The position numbers and the translations under genes were made by a program. Of a DNA stretch of 64,000 nt, positions 26,063-34,206 are shown piece by piece. The notes below the pieces were generated by a model. That model was given only the letters and a program-made list of their open reading frames with translations, was not told where the DNA came from and did no database searches. Every line of letters begins with the position of its first letter. Positions within the stretch are counted from its first letter, which is position 1. The DNA is from Candidatus Poribacteria bacterium (lineage in GTDB: Bacteria > Poribacteria > WGA-4E > PCPOR2b), in the NCBI GenBank assembly GCA_028819845.1, contig JAPPKS010000012.1:62001-126000 (forward strand), written 5' to 3'.

Positions 26063-27409
26063 ATGATCAAGGAAACAGAAGATGACCACGATACCGTTCC
26101 AATAAAGATTCCAATCCTCAAAAGCGGCGGCATTTTCATGAACAATATTGAAAATACATCTCAACCTCATGAAAAACACAACTTCACTGTATTTGTTGTG
26201 AATCAGGTATTGGGGCGCATTGGCTGGATATTTAAGAACGAAACTGTAATCATCCCGCGATTCTTCGATTTTCACAGCTCGTTGGGCGTCATGCGTGGGT
26301 TGCTCCCACTAATCATTGGAGTCGGGCAAAGTTTGCCGCAGTTTCTCATTGCATACCCTGTTTCAAAGATGACTAGAAAAAAGGGCGTGTTCACACTTTC
26401 TGCATTTGGCATCGCCATCCCTTGGTTTATTTTGGCGGTGATATTAGAATGGACAAATTACGCTGGACCTGTCGTCATTGGTTTTTTTTTGGTTTCGCAC
26501 TCACTAAGCTGGTTAATGCAGGGCTGCAATGGCCTTGCAGTGGGCGTCCTGCAGGGAAAGCTAATTCGTATCGATCAACGTGGTCGGCTATTAGCTTATG
26601 ACAACAGTATCGGGTGTCTCCTCGCAATCGCTGCTTTTTGGCTGGTCATGCCGCATTGGCTTAGAGAAGGAAATACAAATTATGCGTGGATATTCGGCAC
26701 CGCCGGGTGCTTCTTCGGTCTATCCGCATGCGCCAGTTTCTATTTTCGGGAGACGCCGGATTGGTATTCTTGGGACTCTGCCGATTCATCGGCTTCTCCC
26801 ACTCTTTCAAAGTTTCTTGGTTCCGGATTGATGCTAATACGTTATGACCGAAACATTCAATTATTGGCGATTATTATCGTGTTGTTCTATTTTGCTCGGG
26901 TGCTTGTCCCGCACTACACGGTATTTGGGATGCGGAGACTAGGGTTGGCATCAGAGAATTTTTTCACAATAATCACGGTACAGAATATCGCAAACGCGCT
27001 CGGTTATTGGGCGATAGGTAACATAGCCGACCGAAGAGGCAACCGAATCGTGTTGCGCATGGTAATATTCATTGGTGCTTTCGCCCCGTTTGTAGCAATT
27101 GTTATCAGCCGGTTGCCCAATGGAGCGGACTTGTATTGGTTTGTGTACGCATTTCTGGGATTCTTTCCGACATCGTACCGTGTTGTGATGAACTATACGC
27201 TTGAGATCGCGCCGCGTGAAAGGCACGCACAATATTTGGGAGTGATGAATCTAATTCAAGCTTGCTCGCTGATTGCATCGCCGTTGATTGGACTATTAAT
27301 TGATGGATTCTCTTTTGAACCGGTATTTATCTCCTGCGGCATATTGGCGCTTTCGGCGGCATTGCTGACTTTCCGGATGACGGACCCCAGGCACTCTCGT
27401 TTTCTTTAG
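26063..27409 (+). CDS. Major facilitator superfamily transporter
   Basis: This 448-residue permease has 12 predicted helices in two halves, with the loop 2-3 signature in degenerate form (YPVSKMTRKKGVFTLSA) and its repeat in the second half (GNIADRRGNRIVLRMVIFIG). The latter is a clear MFS G-x-x-x-D-R-x-G-R/N-R motif. The substrate is unknown. The ATG at 26063 and the in-frame ATG at 26138 both lack strong ribosome binding sites; the second would begin nearer the first helix. It ends exactly where the convergent TlpA-like gene ends (27409/27410), leaving no room for a private terminator. Confidence 0.85.
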   Translation: MIKETEDDHDTVPIKIPILKSGGIFMNNIENTSQPHEKHNFTVFVVNQVLGRIGWIFKNETVIIPRFFDFHSSLGVMRGLLPLIIGVGQSLPQFLIAYPVSKMTRKKGVFTLSAFGIAIPWFILAVILEWTNYAGPVVIGFFLVSHSLSWLMQGCNGLAVGVLQGKLIRIDQRGRLLAYDNSIGCLLAIAAFWLVMPHWLREGNTNYAWIFGTAGCFFGLSACASFYFRETPDWYSWDSADSSASPTLSKFLGSGLMLIRYDRNIQLLAIIIVLFYFARVLVPHYTVFGMRRLGLASENFFTIITVQNIANALGYWAIGNIADRRGNRIVLRMVIFIGAFAPFVAIVISRLPNGADLYWFVYAFLGFFPTSYRVVMNYTLEIAPRERHAQYLGVMNLIQACSLIASPLIGLLIDGFSFEPVFISCGILALSAALLTFRMTDPRHSRFL

Positions 27410-27988
27410 TCAAAATAATTCTTGCAATGCCTTTTCATAAATTGCTTTTTCGCCCTGCGCCCCGTCAAACACTTGCACGACTCTACCAACGCGATTAATG
27501 AGGTACGCAGAAGGTATAGCTGTAAGTTTGTATTCCTCGACAATACCGGGCTCAGCCAACAGAATGGTATAGTTTACCCCCAGTCTCTCAATGAATGGTT
27601 TTACGACTTCAAGCCCCTCTTCATCAAGAGAAATACCGAGCATCTCAAACCCTTGCGCGCGATATCGGTCGTAGAGTTCGACGAAAATGGGAATCTCCTC
27701 TTCGCACGGTTTACACCAGGTTGCCCAGAAATCCAAAAGGACGATTTTACCCTCATAGTCCGAAAGGCTGACTTCTTCAAACTCGGTGCTTGCCAACGTA
27801 AAAGCGGGAGCAAGCGGAAAAGATTCGTCAACGGCGAGTCCGGGCTCCATCGTGTCGTCACCATTAACCGCATTACCATTTGTCATTTTTTCATCATCCG
27901 GGTCCACTATCTTGTCCGTATCAGAACAACCCATAACCACTAGAACCCAGAGAACCAGAGAGAAAATACTCAACAATCTTGAACGCAT
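27410..27988 (-). CDS. TlpA/ResA-like thioredoxin lipoprotein
   Basis: This 192-residue protein has a signal peptide ending at the lipobox VVMGC, so it is membrane-anchored and periplasmic. An acidic linker follows, then a thioredoxin fold with the active site FWATWCKPCEEE and the cis-Pro loop TAIPSAYLI. It would reduce or rearrange disulfides of exported proteins, like ResA/TlpA in cytochrome c maturation, and could be supplied with electrons by the DsbD encoded at 34-36 kb. A GGGAGGCGACGC site before ATG 27988 favours it over one seven codons earlier. Confidence 0.9.
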   Translation of the reverse strand: MRSRLLSIFSLVLWVLVVMGCSDTDKIVDPDDEKMTNGNAVNGDDTMEPGLAVDESFPLAPAFTLASTEFEEVSLSDYEGKIVLLDFWATWCKPCEEEIPIFVELYDRYRAQGFEMLGISLDEEGLEVVKPFIERLGVNYTILLAEPGIVEEYKLTAIPSAYLINRVGRVVQVFDGAQGEKAIYEKALQELF

Positions 27989-28122
27989 GCGTCGCCTCCC
28001 AATAAGCATTTCTACTTGTTAAATTATATCCCCAAAGATGCTAAGATTACGACATTTTATTTGGATGCAAAACAGGGACTTGATTCACCGGTAAAACTAA
28101 CGCCTCCCAACTCAAGACCCGC

Positions 28123-29061
28123 TTACCCACGTAACCGTAATATGGTCCCATTTGCTCCGACAATCCAGCCTCGATTCTTATAGAGGCAAATATCAAGCAG
28201 GTTTTGTTTTGCTATGTTCGGTTGCGGTGCCCAAGTTTGTCCACCATCGGTTGTGTGCAATATCAATCCGTGTTCTCCCACGGCCCATCCCTTTCGATCA
28301 TTGTGAAATGCGACAGCCCGTAAAGTTTTCCTAGTATTGCTTTTTTGCAGCGTCCAGGTCGCTCCACCATCCACCGTGTTCAATATCAAGCCGTTCACGC
28401 CGACAATCCACCCGTTCTGCACATCGGCAAAAAAGACACTGAACAGTGGTTCTTCCGTGTTGCTCTCCTGTTCGCGCCAGGATGCGCCCCTGTTTGACGT
28501 AAATGCGACTTTGCCTTGCTCTCCGACGATCCATCCATTCTGATCGTCAACAAAATTCACCGCCCATGCGTGCACGCCCGTCGGCGATTGCTGATTTTCC
28601 CACCGACGTCCGCCGTTGTTCGTGTAGAGAATAGTACCACTGCCTCCAACTGTCCAACCTTCAGCCGGACTTACGAAGTAGAGGTCCAACAAACCAGCCT
28701 GCTTGGCATTGGCTTGTCTTGTCCAAGTCTTGCCGCCGCTTGCTGTATAGAAAATTTGTCCCACTGCATTGACAACCCAGCCGTGGGTTGAGCTTGTAAA
28801 ATGCACGTTATTAATTACAGATTTGGAATTTGCGTCGTTAACCGGCCGAATTGCCCACGTCGCGCCGCCGTCCGTGGTGGCTAAAACCACACTGTCCGCA
28901 CCGACTGCCCATCCTCTCTGGTTATCCACAAAATGGACACCATATAAGTGAGCATCTGTTCCCGATTCAGCGAATTCCCAACGAATTCCCGTTTTATCTC
29001 GATCGCAAGCGGTATGGACGATTATACCAGTCAACACTATCAATGCCGCGCAATGTTTCAT
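28123..29061 (-). CDS. Seven-bladed BNR/Ycf48-like beta-propeller, exported
   Basis: The 312 residues carry seven repeats of about 42 residues, each with a GW-x-VG turn (GWAVGADS, GWVVNAVG, GWTVGGSG, GWIVGEQG, GWIVGVNG, GWAVGEHG, GWIVGANG). Most also have an Asp-box-like S/T-x-DGG-x-TW. This is the architecture of the Ycf48/photosystem-II-assembly-factor propeller family, which in non-photosynthetic bacteria is common and of unknown role. The signal peptide ends at HTAC, an imperfect lipobox, so it may be lipid-anchored. A GGAGG site precedes the ATG. Seven near-equal blades argue that the gene is complete. Confidence 0.88.
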   Translation of the reverse strand: MKHCAALIVLTGIIVHTACDRDKTGIRWEFAESGTDAHLYGVHFVDNQRGWAVGADSVVLATTDGGATWAIRPVNDANSKSVINNVHFTSSTHGWVVNAVGQIFYTASGGKTWTRQANAKQAGLLDLYFVSPAEGWTVGGSGTILYTNNGGRRWENQQSPTGVHAWAVNFVDDQNGWIVGEQGKVAFTSNRGASWREQESNTEEPLFSVFFADVQNGWIVGVNGLILNTVDGGATWTLQKSNTRKTLRAVAFHNDRKGWAVGEHGLILHTTDGGQTWAPQPNIAKQNLLDICLYKNRGWIVGANGTILRLRG

Positions 29062-29245
29062 CTAGTTTTGCCTCCTCGGCCATTTTTCTTAAATTGTTCC
29101 GATTAGATGTACAAATTAACTGGCAAATTAAGCAGTGGCTTTGCGCGAGCTCATCCAGGACACCATAGACCTTATCTTTTTGTTACGAGTTCGCGCAAAA
29201 TGATTCGAGAAAAACAAGTCAGCAGTCAGGAAACTGGAATTTGTG

Positions 29246-29274
29246 TTGACAAACCAACTTGCGTATGCTATGCT
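29246..29274 (+). promoter_or_regulatory. Sigma70 promoter of the dapB leader
   Basis: A perfect TTGACA (29246-29251) is followed after exactly 17 bases by TATGCT (29269-29274). Transcription would begin near 29281, about 235 bases before the dapB start and directly ahead of the structured leader. Confidence 0.72.
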
Positions 29275-29280
29275 ATCACC

Positions 29281-29420
29281 ATCTCAATAAGCGAAAGGGG
29301 GTGATCATTCTGTCATTTAGCGGAATGGTCAAGGGAGGTGCGGCCTCTTGAGGGGCCGTCCCTCCCTTGACTATTAATCCAGCTACAAGGCGGGGCTAAT
29401 TTTTAGCCCCGCTTTTTATT
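29281..29420 (+). ncRNA. Candidate structured leader or small RNA upstream of dapB
   Basis: Downstream of a near-consensus promoter lies a compact 140-nt unit that ends in a terminator. It starts with AAAGGGGGTGATC (29295-29307), very close to the complement of the 16S rRNA 3' end. A hairpin follows in which GTCAAGGGAGG (29328-29338) pairs perfectly with CCTCCCTTGAC (29361-29371), with an inner CGGCC/GGCCG stem. The terminator is at 29390-29420. It could be an attenuator for dapB or an independent small RNA. It matches no riboswitch class recognised by eye. Confidence 0.5.
29390..29420 (+). terminator. Rho-independent terminator in front of dapB
   Basis: GCGGGGCTAA (29390-29399) pairs perfectly with TTAGCCCCGC (29403-29412) across a three-base loop, followed by TTTTTATTT. 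This textbook terminator lies about 100 bases ahead of dapB on the same strand, so transcripts from the 29246 promoter must either stop here or read through into dapB. Confidence 0.85.
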
Positions 29421-29517
29421 TCGAGTTACACATAACGGCAAATACGCCACGCTTCAAAAATGTTGAAAGCATGATTGGGTAAACATCTCATCACGTATGG
29501 ACAAGGAAGAACGCAAG

Positions 29518-30315
29518 ATGATTCGCGTAATTATAGATGGTGTGTGTGGACGAATGGGCAAACTGCTGGCGCAGGGTGTGACCCGGCAGAAGGACATGCA
29601 ACTTGTCGGTTCGGTAGAATTTGCCGGACACCCCAATGTCGGTGAAGATGCTGGCGAGAAGTTGGGAATAGGGTGGCTCGGCGTACCCATAAGCGGGAAC
29701 CTTTCTGAAGTTGTCAGTGACAGCGATGTTGTCATCGAATTTACCAAACCTGAAGCGACCCTTGATAACCTCCGAACAGTAGTTGAAGCAAACCGGGCGA
29801 TGGTAATTGGAACAACCGGTTTTACGGTCAATCAACTCGCCGAAATACAAGCAATAGCGGCGGCAATCCGCTGTGTGATGGCGCCAAATATGAGTGTCGG
29901 CGTCAATGTAATGTTACAAGCGATTCAGCTAGTCGCAAAGGCGCTCGGTGATGATTACGATGTTGAGGTCATTGAGGCGCACCATAACCAAAAGGTAGAC
30001 GCTCCAAGCGGGACAGCGATTCGCATCGCAGAAACCCTATCCGCCACTCTTGACAGAAGTCTACCCGAAGCGGCAGTTTACGGCCGCCATGGGATTATTG
30101 GGGAGCGTACAGAAAAGGAGATTGGGATACACGCCATTCGAGGCGGGGATATCGCTGGCGACCACACAGTACTCTTCGCTGGAGCAGGCGAGCGAATTGA
30201 AATTGTGCATCGCGCACACACGGCCGAAGCTTTTGCGAAAGGGGCAATCCGTGCAGCAAGGTGGGTCGTAGCGGCACCGCCGGGATTGCACGATATTGGT
30301 GAAGTATTGTTTTGA
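29518..30315 (+). CDS. dapB: 4-hydroxy-tetrahydrodipicolinate reductase
   Basis: This 265-residue enzyme performs the NAD(P)H-dependent reduction in the lysine/diaminopimelate pathway. Motifs are the nucleotide loop IDGVCGRMGK at residues 6-15, IEFTKPEATLDNL, GTTGFT, and the catalytic and substrate-binding stretch EAHHNQKVDAPSGTA near residue 150. The GGAAG site 10 bases before ATG 29518 makes it preferable to the ATG seven codons earlier. The upstream terminator hints at control by attenuation. The DapA-family gene at 59-60 kb is probably not its pathway partner, so the true dapA may lie elsewhere. Confidence 0.95.
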   Translation: MIRVIIDGVCGRMGKLLAQGVTRQKDMQLVGSVEFAGHPNVGEDAGEKLGIGWLGVPISGNLSEVVSDSDVVIEFTKPEATLDNLRTVVEANRAMVIGTTGFTVNQLAEIQAIAAAIRCVMAPNMSVGVNVMLQAIQLVAKALGDDYDVEVIEAHHNQKVDAPSGTAIRIAETLSATLDRSLPEAAVYGRHGIIGERTEKEIGIHAIRGGDIAGDHTVLFAGAGERIEIVHRAHTAEAFAKGAIRAARWVVAAPPGLHDIGEVLF

Positions 30316-30348
30316 CAAACAAATGGTTGAGTGACATGTTTTACGACT

Positions 30349-31056
30349 TCAACTGGGGTCAATCATTTTGGGGTTTGGAGGTGACGATTTTACACCTTTC
30401 TGCAGATGTTCCTGTTTATCCCGTAATTTTGCGATTGAGTGCATAATAAGTTCTCCGATTCGCCGCTGAGCTTCTCGTCTGTCCACAATTCCGAGAATCT
30501 TTTTGAAATCTATGGGCTGACCAAATGTCACGGAAAGTTTCGCCGGTTTCAACCATTTCGCATCGCGGGGCATCATCTGTTCCGCCCCCTTAAGAAAGAC
30601 AGGAATTGTAGGGACATTAGCGCGATAAGCGATGAAACTCGCACCACCGAGCGCCTTGCCCAAGACGCCGCCAACACCGCGTGTACCTTCGGGAAAGATG
30701 AGAACGGCCTTGCCCATCTTCAAAAGTGACAACGTGTGTTTGAGAGCGGCTCGATCGGCTGCCCCTCGATGCACAGGGTAAGCATTTAGCGCGGTAATTA
30801 GCCAACTTAGTCCCGGAATCCTAAACACGTCGTGTCTAGCCATATAATGGAGTTCTCGGTTGGCAGCAGTTCCAATAATGACAGGGTCGGGGAGGCTAAC
30901 GTGATTCGACACCAAAAGAACGCCGCCTTGCATCGGAACATTCTCACTGCCGTAGGATTCAAGTTTTCCCAAGGCATTGAAGAAAAATGTGGTTATTCGG
31001 TGTGACCGACGGTACACAGGTTGATCTGTCCGAAAGCTGTATTTCCGCCGTTGCAT
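30349..31056 (-). CDS. plsC: 1-acyl-sn-glycerol-3-phosphate acyltransferase
   Basis: This 235-residue enzyme is from the PlsC family of membrane-bound acyltransferases that make phosphatidic acid. It carries the two signature blocks: SNHVSLPDP (the catalytic NHxxxxD) near residue 51 and IFPEGTRGVGG near 120. A hydrophobic helix near residue 22 (ITTFFFNALGKLESYG) and the VPTIPVFLKGAEQM strand are also typical. Its ATG overlaps the last base of the cmk stop (TAATG), showing translational coupling. Together with tyrA it forms a three-gene operon. In many bacteria cmk and plsC are neighbours, consistent with this call. Confidence 0.93.
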   Translation of the reverse strand: MQRRKYSFRTDQPVYRRSHRITTFFFNALGKLESYGSENVPMQGGVLLVSNHVSLPDPVIIGTAANRELHYMARHDVFRIPGLSWLITALNAYPVHRGAADRAALKHTLSLLKMGKAVLIFPEGTRGVGGVLGKALGGASFIAYRANVPTIPVFLKGAEQMMPRDAKWLKPAKLSVTFGQPIDFKKILGIVDRREAQRRIGELIMHSIAKLRDKQEHLQKGVKSSPPNPKMIDPS

Positions 31057-31706
31057 TATAGACCTCGAATTCGCCCTAGTACAAAATCAACGACTTGATC
31101 GATGGTCATATCGGTTGTGTTGACAACGATAGCATCTTCGGCTGTTCGAAGGGGGCTATGTTCACGGGAGCAATCCTTGGTATCCCGGTCACAAATTTCC
31201 TCTTGTATCCCGTTTAGCGTGGCATCAATCCCTTTAGCTTGCAGTTCAGCAAACCGTCGTCTTGCGCGTGCTTCAACCGAGGCGGTCAAAAAAAATTTGT
31301 AGTCCGCATTCGGGAACACAACTGTAGTAACGTCGCGACCCTCCGCGACAATCGAAATATCCGCACCAATTCTGCGCTGCTGTTTGACAATTTCTTGACG
31401 CAGTTCGGGGATCTTTGAAACATCGGATACCACACTGTTAATTTCCGGCGTTCGAATTGCATCTGAGACATCCTCGCCATCAAGCAATGCAATCTTTCCG
31501 TTCTCAGCGAAATTGATTTTACACGATTTCACCAGCCTTATCAACTCCGGTACATTTGCCCAATCTACCCCGGTGCGAATTGAATGCAGGGTCACCGTGC
31601 GGTACATCGCACCGGAATCAAGGTAGAGACAATTCAATTTTTCAGCGAGGCGTCGAGCAACTGTGCTCTTGCCTGAGCCAGCAGGTCCATCAATTGCGAG
31701 CGTCAA
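31056..31706 (-). CDS. cmk: Cytidylate kinase
   Basis: It phosphorylates CMP and dCMP. The 216 residues open with LTLAIDGPAGSGKSTVARRL, including the P-loop, followed by YLDSGAMYRTVTLHS and VAEGRDVTTVVFPNADYKFF (EGRD nucleotide-binding motif). RRRFAELQ lies in the lid. The TTG at 31706 overlaps the tyrA TGA (TTGA), a coupling arrangement that fits typical enzyme length; a TTG eight codons earlier is also possible. It lies in the middle of the tyrA-cmk-plsC operon. Confidence 0.93.
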   Translation of the reverse strand: MTLAIDGPAGSGKSTVARRLAEKLNCLYLDSGAMYRTVTLHSIRTGVDWANVPELIRLVKSCKINFAENGKIALLDGEDVSDAIRTPEINSVVSDVSKIPELRQEIVKQQRRIGADISIVAEGRDVTTVVFPNADYKFFLTASVEARARRRFAELQAKGIDATLNGIQEEICDRDTKDCSREHSPLRTAEDAIVVNTTDMTIDQVVDFVLGRIRGL

Positions 31707-32623
31707 GTGTTTGATTGTCTTACCTCCCAAGCGTCCCGAATGGATTTGGACGCTATCAGAATACGTTCAATCTCAACTGCGTCGCCATTTTCGAGGAGCG
31801 ATTTAAATTGGGCAAGGTTCTCAATGACGGTATCAATCATCGGTTGCAGTGCAGGGGCGTTTTGCATAAAAATGCCTCTCCAAATCTCCGGCGAACCCGA
31901 TGCAATACGTGTAGTGTCACGGAAACCGCTTGCTGCGTAGTCCGATGCACAAACTGAATCACCTTCTATTTCCGCCACCGTCTTCGTCAAAATTGACGCA
32001 ATCAGGTGTGGAAGATGGCTGGCGCCTGCGATGAGATGGTCGTGCAGATTTGGATCGAGCAGATGTACATTTGCCCCAACAAACTTCCATAGTTCGACAA
32101 CACATGCTAACGCCTGTGAATCGGTGTTCTCAGTTGGGGTTACGATGCATTTCGCTCCATTGAATAGATCGGCACGCGCCGCAGCGACTCCAGTTTTTTC
32201 CGATCCTGCCATTGGATGGGATCCGACGAATTGCACGCATTTAGATTTTTCGACTTGCAGGAAACTATTGACTTCTTTAATGATCTGCCCTTTGACGCCA
32301 GCGACATCGGTGACACACAAGGTGGCTGCGTCATCCCTGACACGCTTGGCGCAGTCTGAGATACGCCGCACGGTATCGGATACACAATCCACCGGAGTCC
32401 CAATGATGACCAAATCTGTTTCACGGATGGCTGTAGAGATTTCTGTTGTAGCACGGTCAATGGCGTTGTATTGGAGAGCGACTTCTAGTGTGCTCATCCG
32501 CCTTCCGAGCCCGGTGATTGTTCCTCGGAATCCTCTGGCTTTCAAGGCCAATCCGAGTGAGCCGCCAATCAGGCCGGCGCCAAAGATTGTAATATTTCGA
32601 ATCTTCCGAAAGTCATCAGCCAT
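31703..32623 (-). CDS. tyrA: Prephenate dehydrogenase
   Basis: The 306-residue enzyme oxidises prephenate to hydroxyphenylpyruvate in tyrosine synthesis. It has a Rossmann loop IFGAGLIGGSLGLALK at residues 13-28, GTPVD, the substrate-binding and catalytic stretch VGSHPMAGSEKTGV, and the helical SHLPHLIAS (catalytic His region) in the C-terminal domain. It has no chorismate mutase or ACT domain, so it is the monofunctional form. Whether it prefers prephenate or arogenate is not determined. No clear ribosome binding site precedes the ATG. A perfect promoter lies about 180 bases upstream. Confidence 0.93.
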   Translation of the reverse strand: MADDFRKIRNITIFGAGLIGGSLGLALKARGFRGTITGLGRRMSTLEVALQYNAIDRATTEISTAIRETDLVIIGTPVDCVSDTVRRISDCAKRVRDDAATLCVTDVAGVKGQIIKEVNSFLQVEKSKCVQFVGSHPMAGSEKTGVAAARADLFNGAKCIVTPTENTDSQALACVVELWKFVGANVHLLDPNLHDHLIAGASHLPHLIASILTKTVAEIEGDSVCASDYAASGFRDTTRIASGSPEIWRGIFMQNAPALQPMIDTVIENLAQFKSLLENGDAVEIERILIASKSIRDAWEVRQSNT

Positions 32624-33082
32624 ATTATGCGTAGGTGTTTTGACCTGTCAACTGGGCGGGTCTGTGTAAAGACAAACCAGCAATTTCTCGGGAGAGCGGT
32701 TTCCTTCCTGCTGTAAGAAGTCCTGAAATCAACGCGCTTGAATGAGTCCATCTCAAGCTGCAGCGTCAAAACTAAAACTCTTATAGATTGTTACTGGTGC
32801 TGGCATTATATCATTCTGGTGATACCGTGTCAACCACAAACCTTTTCGTGAAAGTGTTGAGAGATGTGCAGAACCGTGCGGCTTTAGAGACCGCGGCCGC
32901 CCACCCAATGGAAGTAACCTACAACTTCATGGGATACTCACTGGTGTTGCTGTCAGCGAAATTTTGACGGCGCAACACCATGGTCACATTGTGAAGAATT
33001 AAGGTCGGATAATAAGAGGAATCTAACTCCAGGGAGGAGGGCGGGGAGGAAATGACACACGCGAGAAATTGTACTTCGAGTC
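32624..33082. other. Gene-free interval containing the tyrA promoter
   Basis: Besides the promoter at 32805-32833 it holds the leader of the tyrA operon and the 3' flank of the TPR gene. No reading frame with support, repeat or terminator with a T-run was found. Confidence 0.4.
32805..32833 (-). promoter_or_regulatory. Consensus sigma70 promoter of tyrA-cmk-plsC
   Basis: On the minus strand TTGACA (32833-32828) and TATAAT (32810-32805) are separated by exactly 17 bases, a full consensus match. The leader to tyrA is about 175 bases, long enough for regulation, though no hairpin plus T-run is seen in it. Confidence 0.85.
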
Positions 33083-34144
33083 TTACTCAGGTATTTGGAT
33101 TTGCAAGTCTTCTTGAATGCTCTTAATTGCTGCGAGAATGCCCGGATCTGGATAAAGCTGATAGGCGTTTTGGTATGCTTCAAGGGCGGATTCTGGCTCC
33201 TGGAGGAAACCAAGATTAATCTCTCCCATTTGCCGCCATGCATCAACTTGGTTTGCATCGAGTTCGACAATTTGTTCATATATTTCGAGTGCTTCCCCGT
33301 AAAACCGAACATCTCCCTCACCCCGCTCAAGACTTTGTGCTTGAACGTAGAGCAAATCAATAAGGTCGTCTTTAGCGTCGGTAAAGTTAGGTTCTTGAGC
33401 CACAGCTTCCTTGAGCAGCTCAATAGCCTTATCCGTTAACTCTCCAATTTCAGAAAGTTCTTCGGCTGACAGGGCGCGGCCGCCATAGGTGTAATCATGT
33501 ACAATGCGCCTATAGGTCCGAGATAGTTGCAGGCGAGCAAGCAAGCCAAACGGCGCCGATTCAAACGGCAATGGAATTAATGCGGCGTCATTTTCGATAG
33601 CCTGTTTGTAGTAGTGAATGGCTTCCTTGTATTGCTGGGCGCCTTGATATAACAATCCTAAGGTATAGTGTGCTTCGGAATTAGTTGGGTCCTTTTCGAG
33701 CACATGAAGCAACGCTTCCGTAGCAGCAGCTTTTTCGCCATACCCGTATAGCAACTTTCCACGGAGTAGATGCACGCCAATATGATCCGGCTGCTCCTTT
33801 GCTACACGTTCAAGGTGTGCTTCTGCGTCTTCGTTCCAGTTGCTGTGAAAGTAAATCTCAGCGACTCGCAAATGGGCATTCAACAAGCTTTTTTCCAATT
33901 GATTCCCTGTGTCTGACCGTCCTTCCTTTGCAGTTTCAATCGAATTTATTGCACCCCAGTAGGAGACCAATGCTTTCACTAAATCCTGTTTGGCAAATTC
34001 GGCATCGCCGCGTTCCATTAACGTTTGCGCTTGCGCTAAAGGCTGTGGATTTTCCTCGGTGCCAGCTACTTTTACATGCAGAAACATCAGGACGAAAAAT
34101 AACGCCAAGACGATTGTTTCAAGGTACAGCAACCATTTGTGCAT
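33083..34144 (-). CDS. Membrane-anchored TPR protein
   Basis: This 353-residue protein has one N-terminal helix (WLLYLETIVLALFFVLMFLH) acting as signal anchor, then tetratricopeptide repeats (AVAYWGAIN-type: DLVKALVSYWGAI, AHLRVAEIYFHSNWNEDAEA, AHYTLGLLYQGAQQYKEAIH, VDAWRQMGEINLGFLQEPES). TPR arrays mediate protein-protein contacts, so it probably tethers a periplasmic complex; the partner is unknown. GGGA six bases before ATG 34144 makes this start preferable to TTG/ATG codons four to six positions earlier. It lies directly downstream of dsbD (62 bases), so the two may share a transcript. Confidence 0.8.
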   Translation of the reverse strand: MHKWLLYLETIVLALFFVLMFLHVKVAGTEENPQPLAQAQTLMERGDAEFAKQDLVKALVSYWGAINSIETAKEGRSDTGNQLEKSLLNAHLRVAEIYFHSNWNEDAEAHLERVAKEQPDHIGVHLLRGKLLYGYGEKAAATEALLHVLEKDPTNSEAHYTLGLLYQGAQQYKEAIHYYKQAIENDAALIPLPFESAPFGLLARLQLSRTYRRIVHDYTYGGRALSAEELSEIGELTDKAIELLKEAVAQEPNFTDAKDDLIDLLYVQAQSLERGEGDVRFYGEALEIYEQIVELDANQVDAWRQMGEINLGFLQEPESALEAYQNAYQLYPDPGILAAIKSIQEDLQIQIPE

Positions 34145-34206
34145 ACAGATTCCCATAATCAATACAACGACATTTAAGGTTCAAGAATTGACTTAGGTCG
34201 TCTCTA

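Noticed and set aside
29281-29420. Lysine riboswitch for dapB
   Set aside because: Length and sequence do not resemble that class; only a hairpin and a terminator are visible.
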